This document shows, piece by piece, positions 58,904 to 64,000 of a stretch of DNA of 64,000 nucleotides. The notes beneath the pieces are model-generated. The model made no database searches. It was not told the origin of the DNA and saw only the letters and a program-made list of their open reading frames with translations. Origin of the DNA: DAHUXN01 sp963729815 (GTDB taxonomy: Bacteria > Acidobacteriota > Terriglobia > Acidiferrales > UBA7541); the NCBI GenBank assembly GCA_963729815.1, contig CAVSPU010000001.1:124001-188000 (forward strand). The letters run 5' to 3'. Each line of letters starts with the position of its first letter. Position 1 is the stretch's first letter. Made by a program: the position numbers and the translations under genes.

Positions 58904-59380
58904 ATGATGCGTGAACCATTGAAGGTTGGCGAGCGCGCGCCGGAATTCAAATTGCCGGCGGATGACGGCAGCGCGATTGAGCTCAGCGATTATCGCGGAA
59001 AGAACGTGGTGCTGTTCTTTTTTCCCAAGGCGCTGACGCCCGGCTGAAGCAACGAAGCGTCCGAGTTTCGCGACGCAAAGAAGAAATTCGAAAAGCTGAA
59101 CACCGTGATTCTGGGGTGCAGCGGCGATTCCGTGGATCAGCAGGCGAAGTTCAAGGCCAAATACAATTTGAATTTTCCGCTGCTCGCCGACACGAATTTC
59201 GCGGCCATCGAGAATTACGGCGCGCGCCGAATGAAAAGTTTCCTCGGCAAATCATTCCTGGGAATCGTGCGGATGTCCTACTGGATCGGCCCGGACGCGA
59301 AAATCCTGCACGTGTGGGACAAGGCAAGCTCGAAAGGGCACGCCGCCGAAGTATTGGAAGAAATCTCCAGAAAACAATAA
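58904..59380 (+). CDS. Peroxiredoxin (Bcp/AhpC-like) with in-frame TGA: probable selenoprotein
   Basis: A 158-residue peroxiredoxin of Bcp (PrxQ) type. The frame is intact from ATG 58904 (MMREPLKVGERAPEFKLPAD) to the stop at 59378, except for one TGA at 59045-59047. This TGA is at residue 48 within ALTPG(U)SNEASEFRD, exactly where Bcp has the peroxidatic Cys of TPGC. The downstream half (VILGCSGDSVDQQAKFKAKY, MKSFLGKSFLGIVRMSYWIG, ILHVWDKASSKGHAAEVLEE) matches the family fully. A SECIS-like hairpin follows the TGA (59057-59076). Cys72 might resolve. It reduces hydroperoxides using selenocysteine. A nonsense mutation or sequencing error is the alternative. It lies 9 bases after gatB. Confidence 0.8.
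59057..59076 (+). promoter_or_regulatory. SECIS-like hairpin downstream of the UGA codon
   Basis: Stem GCGTC-CGA (59057-59064) pairs with TCG (59068-59070) and GACGC (59072-59076), leaving a 3-base loop GTT (59065-59067) with a guanine first and a single bulged C at 59071. The loop begins 17 bases after the UGA, close to the distance in bacterial SECIS elements such as the one in fdhF, which also has a bulge in the upper stem and guanine in the loop. Because it lies in coding sequence, it constrains residues 52-58. Confidence 0.6.
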
Positions 59381-59447
59381 GCACCCGCCACTCCGAGCCG
59401 TCCTCGGCTTGCTACGATTCGATTCGACCAAATCTCAATCTCCTTTT

Positions 59448-60338
59448 TCATAGCGAAATGATGCATTCTTCGCGCGGCACGGCGTCTCGTGTCACGATGC
59501 GGACGAGCATGTTGTCGATGAGGCGCGTGGCGCCAAATCTTGCGGCGACCAGAACCAGGCAGTCATTGCGAAAAAACTGGACCGGCTCGAAGGAATCCGC
59601 GTCGACAATTTCTGCGTAGTCGAGCTTGGCGAGAGGCTCGGAAGCGATTGCGGCGCGGAGAGTTTCAAGCAATGGCGCCGCGGCGCGAGCGTCGCGTTCG
59701 ATTTCGAGGCGCAGAGCGTCGAGCGAACGATGGAGAACTGTTGCGGCGCGGCGCTCCGCCAGCTTAAGATACACGTTGCGCGAAGACATCGCCAGTCCAT
59801 CGGCTTCGCGCACGATAGGACAAACGACAATTTCGGAATCGAGATTCAAGTCGCTCGCCATTTGGCGAATGATGCGGGCTTGCTGAGCATCTTTGCGGCC
59901 GAAATAGGCGAAGCGCGGGCGGACAATTTCGAAAAGCTTCAGAACAACTGTCGCGACGCCTTGAAAATGGCCGGGGCGAATGCGGCCTTCCAATTTCTCG
60001 CTCAAACCTTCGACGCGAACCGCGGTGCGAAAATCAGGAGGGTAAATCGTGGGCGGATCGGGCGCGAAAAGATAATCAACGCCAAGATTTTCAAGATGAG
60101 CGCGATCTTCCTCGAAGGCGCGTGGATATTTCTGAAAATCTTCACTCGGACTGAACTGCATGGGATTCACAAAAATCGAGACGACGACCGGAGAGCATTG
60201 CTGTTTCGCGGCGCGGACGAGAGATAGATGGCCTTCGTGCAAGGCTCCCATGGTGGGGACGAAGCCAATCACGCGCCCGGCGGCTTCGGCCGTCCGCGAA
60301 GATTGCCTCATCCAGTCGACGGTGCGAATGATTTCCAT
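59448..60338 (-). CDS. panC: Pantothenate synthetase
   Basis: A 296-residue enzyme joining pantoate and beta-alanine to pantothenate. It carries the nucleotide-binding VPTMGALHEGHLSLVRAA near residue 28, VVVSIFVNPMQFSPSEDF, the conserved FAYFGRKDAQQARIIRQM and the KMSKS-like MSSRNVYLK segment, with the pantoate-binding region between. It converges with the peroxiredoxin. panB and dinB lie upstream on the same strand, so it is probably last in the panB-dinB-panC transcript, 30 bases after dinB. Confidence 0.94.
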   Translation of the reverse strand: MEIIRTVDWMRQSSRTAEAAGRVIGFVPTMGALHEGHLSLVRAAKQQCSPVVVSIFVNPMQFSPSEDFQKYPRAFEEDRAHLENLGVDYLFAPDPPTIYPPDFRTAVRVEGLSEKLEGRIRPGHFQGVATVVLKLFEIVRPRFAYFGRKDAQQARIIRQMASDLNLDSEIVVCPIVREADGLAMSSRNVYLKLAERRAATVLHRSLDALRLEIERDARAAAPLLETLRAAIASEPLAKLDYAEIVDADSFEPVQFFRNDCLVLVAARFGATRLIDNMLVRIVTRDAVPREECIISL

Positions 60339-60368
60339 TTGCGCGTGAAAAATTTCCCCCGCGAAGTT

Positions 60369-60872
60369 TCAGTTGTGCGGCTTGCCGGAGCGCTCGCGGT
60401 AGAAGGCGATGAGGTCCGTCGTGGACGGAGTGGCGCCGAGCTGGCGAAGCATGGTGGTGATTTGGCCGCGATGATACGTGCCGTGATTGACGAGATGCTG
60501 GAGCATTTGCCACATGGGATTCGAAAACGCGTTGCCTTTCGTGTTTTTATATTCAACGACGCGATCGAGATCCGCCGCTGACAATTTTTGCATGAACGCG
60601 TTCAAATCCGCTTCGATTGTTTGCCAGCGAGTGCGAATGGACGCGAAGTCAGAAAAATCACTTACAGGAAAAGCCGGCGAGCGGCCGAGCCAGCGTTCGA
60701 GCCACAACCACTCCGCGAGCATGATGTGCGCGAGCGTGTCGCGCACAGAAGGAAAACTCGAACGAAGGTCGCGCGTGAATTGCTCCGGCGAGAGAGGAGA
60801 GCATGCGTCGAGGACGCGGCGATTGGCCCAGGAATTGTAGGCGTAAAGCATTCGAACATTGTCGAGAGTCAT
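60369..60872 (-). CDS. DinB family protein
   Basis: A 167-residue four-helix protein (MTLDNVRMLYAYNSWANRRV). The metal-binding His triad expected in DinB/YfiT folds is visible in HIMLAEWLWLERWLG and, near the end, HLVNHGTYHRGQITTMLRQL. These proteins are metal-dependent with thiol (bacillithiol or mycothiol) S-transferase or unknown roles; none is specified here. Its ATG (60872) overlaps the panB stop by ATGA, implying translational coupling, and panC follows. The role in pantothenate synthesis is unclear. Confidence 0.85.
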   Translation of the reverse strand: MTLDNVRMLYAYNSWANRRVLDACSPLSPEQFTRDLRSSFPSVRDTLAHIMLAEWLWLERWLGRSPAFPVSDFSDFASIRTRWQTIEADLNAFMQKLSAADLDRVVEYKNTKGNAFSNPMWQMLQHLVNHGTYHRGQITTMLRQLGATPSTTDLIAFYRERSGKPHN

Positions 60873-61792
60873 GTCCTGTTGGGCCTCCCCAATTCGTGAA
60901 CTTGTTCCTGCGGCGCTTCGGCCGTTTGCTGCGGCGAATGAAACGATTCGGCGTCTGACGGAAATTTGCCGGCATGAACGTCGTCGCAAAATTCGCGAGC
61001 CGCGCGCGAAATCTCCTCGCCGATGTTGACGTAGCGGCGCGCGAATTTTGGCGAGCCGCCGATGGTCAAGCCCACGAGATCGTGGAAGACGAGTACCTGG
61101 CCGTCGCAATCCGGGCCGGCGCCAATGCCGATGGTGGGGATGCGCAATTCGCGCGTAATGCGGGCGGCGAGCTCGCGCGGAACGGATTCGAGAACCACGG
61201 AGAAAGCGCCCGCGGCTTCGACGGCGCGCGCGTCGCGCAGGAGGCGCTCGGCAGCATCGGGCGTCTTGCCCTGAACGCGGAAGCCGCCGAATTCGAGAAC
61301 GGATTGCGGCGTGAGGCCGATGTGCGCCATCACGGGGATTTCCGAATCCACGAGGCGCGCGATCAGTTCGAGGCGCTTCTCGCCGCCTTCGAGCTTGACG
61401 GCTTCGGCGCCGCCCTCCTTGACGAGGCGAAGCGCGTGGCGAAGGGATTCCTCAAGAGAAATGTGGAAGCTGCCGAAAGGCATGTCGGCGACGAGCAGGG
61501 CGCGATGCGTGCCGCGGCGCACGGCGCGGACGTGATGCAGCATTTCGTCGAGCGTGACGGGAAGAGTGTTTTCGTAGCCCAGGACGACCATGCCGAGAGA
61601 GTCGCCGACGAGAAGAATGTCGACGCCGGCGTCGTCGAGCAGGCGCGCGGTGGGATAGTCGTATGCCGTGAGGCAGGTAATTTTCGGCTGTGAATTTGGC
61701 GAATCGCTGACAGGACTTTTGCGATGAAGAATGTCAGGCACGGTGATTTTGCCGTTGCCCGCACTTTTTCCTGCAGGGGGAACAACGCTCAT
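60869..61792 (-). CDS. panB: 3-methyl-2-oxobutanoate hydroxymethyltransferase
   Basis: A 307-residue enzyme that makes ketopantoate, the first committed step to pantothenate. Motifs: ITCLTAYDYPTARLLDDAGV, DILLVGDSLGMVVLGYENTL (metal Asp), ADMPFGSFHISLEESLRHAL, EAVKLEGG and PTIGIGAGPDCDGQVLVFHD. About 35 N-terminal residues precede the usual start and are variable, and the C-terminal tail is Gln/Glu-rich. The ATG at 61792 has a GGAGG ribosome-binding site at 5 bases, so the longer open frame upstream is not used. It leads the panB-dinB-panC operon. Confidence 0.94.
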   Translation of the reverse strand: MSVVPPAGKSAGNGKITVPDILHRKSPVSDSPNSQPKITCLTAYDYPTARLLDDAGVDILLVGDSLGMVVLGYENTLPVTLDEMLHHVRAVRRGTHRALLVADMPFGSFHISLEESLRHALRLVKEGGAEAVKLEGGEKRLELIARLVDSEIPVMAHIGLTPQSVLEFGGFRVQGKTPDAAERLLRDARAVEAAGAFSVVLESVPRELAARITRELRIPTIGIGAGPDCDGQVLVFHDLVGLTIGGSPKFARRYVNIGEEISRAAREFCDDVHAGKFPSDAESFHSPQQTAEAPQEQVHELGRPNRT

Positions 61793-61936
61793 GTGGACCT
61801 CCGGTGCCGCCCCTGAAAACGGGTGCAGCCCAGCAACAGCGTTATTATAGCAAATGAGATGGGATGGGAAGCAGTGGAAACGAGGGCCAAAAGGCCGGTG
61901 TCCGATTTCGCAAAATTTTCCAAAAAATCGAAAGAA

Positions 61937-62018
61937 TAAGCGATTAGAAAACGGTCCGAATGTTTGTTTTGTGCGAGTTAGGGTCAGTTCTAATTCTTCA
62001 TAGATTAAGCGATTAGAA
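61937..62018. repeat. 13-base direct repeat upstream of panB
   Basis: TAAGCGATTAGAA occurs at 61937-61949 and again at 62006-62018, 69 bases apart start to start. An inverted TTCTAATTC lies between them at 61988-61996 and is complementary to GAATTAGAA-type sequence. Two or three sites for one DNA-binding protein in front of panB would give this pattern. Confidence 0.35.
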
Positions 62019-62219
62019 TTGAGATTTTGAGGGCAAATTTCGGAACCGGACAGTAAAGAGATGACTAGGCAAGGCGAATGCCCCACCGCGAGCCTCGGGG
62101 GTTGCGTTGAGCGGCGAAAGTTGATGAGCTAGCCATACTACAAGTTTCTAACACATGTTAACCGAGTTGTCAACAGGGTTCGCAGAGTTAGTTTTGCCGG
62201 TTTGTGTAACTGAACGGCA

Positions 62220-62650
62220 GATTCCCTGCCTGCGGCAGGAAGGCTCGCCGGATGCTGGCCGCGTCCACGCCCACCTGGGCGGACAACCTCGGAACGACAG
62301 TGAAAATTGGGCCAAGCGGAGTGCGGAAGCATGAAGCATCAAGGCGAGGTACTTCGCTCAGGATGACAGCAAAAAAAGCAAAAGCAGGACCCTGCCTGTG
62401 GCAAGCGCCGCGCTGCAAAAAAGCAAAGGCCGCAGATGTTCAAAGAGCGAACGTCTGCGCTACAGAAGCAAATGCAGGTCCGTCACGCGGTTCACGCCTT
62501 CTTTCGCATTGGCCGCGCCGAACGCGGCTCGGCGAGTCACGCGGGCGCAGCAAGCAGCGCCCCTACGAAAAGCACAAGCGAACAGCAGGTCCCTCACCGC
62601 CATCCCGCAACAGCCGCGGGCTGGGTTCGGGATGACAGCGAAAAGCAAGA
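62220..62650. repeat. Dispersed intergenic repeat patchwork
   Basis: Several repeated short phrases occur: GGATGACAGCAAAAAAAGCA near 62361 and GGATGACAGCGAAAAGCAAG near 62631; CCTGCCTGCGGCAGG near 62227 and CCTGCCTGTGGCA near 62391. Frames over these give the familiar VILSEV-type spurious translations that recur across bacteria, so they are not genes. It resembles fragmentary copies of a multi-copy repeat. Confidence 0.5.
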
Positions 62651-62655
62651 AGCGC

Positions 62656-62925
62656 TCAGTTCGTCGGTTGGTCTCTTTCGGAGGTGGGTTGGATATGGAA
62701 TTTGCCGTCGGTGTTGTGGACGTGAACCCAGCTTCCTTCGGTGATGCCCAGCTTTTCGGCCAGCCAGTCACGAATCTCGATCACCAGATAATCACCTTCC
62801 ACCGAAGAGATTCCACGCGCGGACTGAATCAACTCCTCGCCGCCCACAGCCAAAGGAATTCTTAGCACCAGTTTTCCGCCAACTTTTTCCACAGGGCCCT
62901 TTAGCGATACGACGCCGTCGTCCAT
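62656..62925 (-). CDS. Small AbrB-like (swapped-hairpin) protein
   Basis: An 89-residue protein (MDDGVVSLKGPVEKVGGKLV). The pattern VGGKLVLRIPLAVGGEEL and DYLVIEIRDWLAEKLGITEG then VHVHNTDGKFHI resembles a swapped-hairpin AbrB-type fold with a beta-strand, loop, helix and strand; that is inference from the strand layout, not a firm match. It has no DNA-binding signature I can identify. It overlaps nothing but its start lies 6 bases after the end of the glycosyltransferase gene, on the same strand. Confidence 0.5.
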   Translation of the reverse strand: MDDGVVSLKGPVEKVGGKLVLRIPLAVGGEELIQSARGISSVEGDYLVIEIRDWLAEKLGITEGSWVHVHNTDGKFHIQPTSERDQPTN

Positions 62926-62931
62926 CGTGAG

Positions 62932-64000
62932 TTACTCCGGCAAGGTGACGGGGGTGGGGATTTCGGGCTTGTGGGGCTCGACGCCGCGCCAGCCGACGGG
63001 GCGGCCCTGGACGGCTTCCTTGAGCGAGCGGAAGAGGACGAAGTACATCATCTGGCGATAATAGAAGCGCTGGATGAGGAGGGGGATGAGGAGCGACCAG
63101 TCTTCGCCTTTTTCGAGAGCGAAAGCGATGACGCAGGTGAGCAGGTCGATCAACATGAAGGCGGCGAAAAAGATGAGCGAACGAATTACGTCTTCGCTGG
63201 TCCAGAGCGGCGGCAAATGGGTGATGCGAAATTGCGCGAGCCCCCAGAGAAGAATGGAGAACAGGAACAGAAAGTCGATGAGCGGCGAGACGAGCGGGAG
63301 AAGAATCTGGAAAAGAAAGACGTTGGGAAGCGTGATCCAACCCATGGTGCCGTAGCGCGGACGGCCGACGGCGTCGCGATGCTTCCAGACGGCCTGAAGA
63401 GTGCCGAAAGTCCAGCGAAAGCGCTGGCGAATGAGGGCTTCCATGGTGTCGGGAACTTCGGTGCGGCCGATGGCGTCTTCGTCGTAAAGGATCTTCCAGC
63501 CGTGGCGGCGAATGGTCAGGGTGAGGTCTGTATCCTCGGCCACGGTGTCACCCGCAAAGCCGCCGCAACTGCGCATGGCTTCGGCGCGCCAGGCACCGAC
63601 GGCGCCGGGCACGACAGGAATGCAATTGAGAAGATCGAAGGCGCGTTTCTCGAGATTCTGGCTGGTGATGTATTCGAGGGCCTGCCAGCGCGTGAGCCAG
63701 CGATTGCGGTTCATGACTTTGACGTTGCCGGCAACGGCGCCGACGGCGGGATTCGCGAAATGGCGGATGAGGCGGGGAATGGCTTGGCGATCGACGATGG
63801 TGTCCGCATCGATGGTGACGATGACTTCGCCGGAGGATTCCGAGAGGGCGTGATTGAGGGCGGCGGACTTGCCGTAATTGGCCTGGCGAATCAGGCGAAC
63901 GCGCGAATCATGGCCGAAGGATTCGAGGACGCGCGCGCTGGTCTGGTCAGTGGAGCCGTCGTCGACGACGATGATTTCGAGATTGGCATAATTCGAAGCG
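62932..64000 (-). CDS. Family 2 glycosyltransferase, processive type (partial)
   Basis: The gene runs off the window; 62932 is its 3' end. The visible 350 or so residues contain the GT-A core: VVDDGST, SGEVIVTIDADTIV (metal-binding DxD), VAEDTDLT and QRFRW (the Q-x-x-R-W motif of processive enzymes). Several transmembrane helices follow (about 160 residues from the C-terminus onward: NVFLFQILLPLVSPLIDFLF and SLIFFAAFMLIDLLTCVIAF). This combination is seen in cellulose, hyaluronan and PgaC-type synthases that polymerise and export a polysaccharide. Which polymer is unknown. Confidence 0.85.
   Translation of the reverse strand, partial: ASNYANLEIIVVDDGSTDQTSARVLESFGHDSRVRLIRQANYGKSAALNHALSESSGEVIVTIDADTIVDRQAIPRLIRHFANPAVGAVAGNVKVMNRNRWLTRWQALEYITSQNLEKRAFDLLNCIPVVPGAVGAWRAEAMRSCGGFAGDTVAEDTDLTLTIRRHGWKILYDEDAIGRTEVPDTMEALIRQRFRWTFGTLQAVWKHRDAVGRPRYGTMGWITLPNVFLFQILLPLVSPLIDFLFLFSILLWGLAQFRITHLPPLWTSEDVIRSLIFFAAFMLIDLLTCVIAFALEKGEDWSLLIPLLIQRFYYRQMMYFVLFRSLKEAVQGRPVGWRGVEPHKPEIPTPVTLPE

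Larger units (their letters stand above)
61793..62655. other. Long intergenic region upstream of panB
   Basis: About 860 bases without a credible gene. The panB promoter presumably lies near its start. An AT-rich part (61910-62030) holds a repeated 13-mer. From about 62220 onward the sequence becomes a patchwork of phrases such as GGATGACAGC followed by AAAAGCAA and CCTGCCTGCGGCAGG-type palindromes, typical of dispersed intergenic repeats in this type of genome. Small ORFs here on both strands are not supported. Confidence 0.5.

Noticed and set aside
59396..59447. Possible terminator between the peroxiredoxin and panC (CCGAG and CTCGG arms)
   Set aside because: Short stem, no T-run on either strand; not reported as a feature.
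62252..62635. Small plus-strand ORF in the repeat patchwork
   Set aside because: It translates dispersed intergenic repeats; such ORFs appear as false genes in many bacterial genomes.
1..64000. CRISPR arrays, prophage and insertion sequences
   Set aside because: No regularly spaced direct repeats, integrase, phage structural gene or transposase was found in the window.

Overview
This window looks like a chromosomal stretch from an Acidobacteriota bacterium (class Terriglobia is my best guess). The assignment is inference. It rests on the moderately high GC content, two TonB-dependent receptors with N-terminal carboxypeptidase-regulatory-like domains, the C-terminal remnant of an acidobacterial-type FtsX/MacB permease, secreted TonB_C-domain proteins, and the small 'orphan' protein families seen here. 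No rRNA or tRNA gene, CRISPR array, prophage or intact insertion sequence was found. Most of the window is ordinary, densely packed core genome with accessory genes between the operons.

Layout. 0.2-9.9 kb: dnaN, a membrane-embedded pentapeptide-repeat protein, a decayed permease end, a secreted beta-propeller-like protein, a YmdB-type phosphodiesterase, a DUF1990 protein, a TonB-dependent receptor and a small His/Cys protein. 10-18.3 kb, minus strand: the translation cluster thrS, GNAT, infC (apparent AUC start), rpmI, rplT (structured leader), pheS, pheT, an HTH-TOBE regulator and zapA. 18.4-29.3 kb: small enzymes, two MacB-like permeases without an ATPase, B12-dependent ribonucleotide reductase nrdJ, a redoxin-like protein and a duplicated TonB_C protein. 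29.4-34.2 kb: the c-di-AMP operon cdaA-cdaR-glmM, an AI-2E/PerM-family protein and thiE. 34.2-40.6 kb: a signalling block of Ser/Thr kinase, PP2C phosphatase, FHA protein and large TPR protein. 40.8-48.3 kb: ffh, rpsP, khpA, rimM, trmD, rplS, rnhB, interrupted by three accessory genes including an AT-richer HEPN-like gene on the opposite strand. 48.5-50.8 kb: thiolase and enoyl-CoA hydratase. 50.9-57.2 kb: a vitamin B12 uptake locus with two cobalamin riboswitches, btuF-btuC-btuD, a small two-helix membrane protein and a BtuB-like receptor. 57.4-64 kb: gatB, a peroxiredoxin whose peroxidatic cysteine codon is an in-frame TGA (probable selenocysteine), panC, dinB, panB, a repeat-rich gap, an AbrB-like small protein and a truncated family 2 glycosyltransferase.

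How it fits together. The cell appears to import cobalamin and to use it in a class II ribonucleotide reductase, so B12 uptake may feed DNA precursor synthesis. The c-di-AMP operon couples diadenylate cyclase to phosphoglucosamine mutase. The kinase/phosphatase/FHA/TPR genes form a self-contained phospho-signalling set. The most notable single observation is the UGA-containing peroxiredoxin with a SECIS-like hairpin just downstream of the UGA. Other items worth a look are the HEPN-like gene lodged in the ribosomal operon, the AUC-initiated infC, the leader structure before rplT, and a two-copy intergenic palindromic element.
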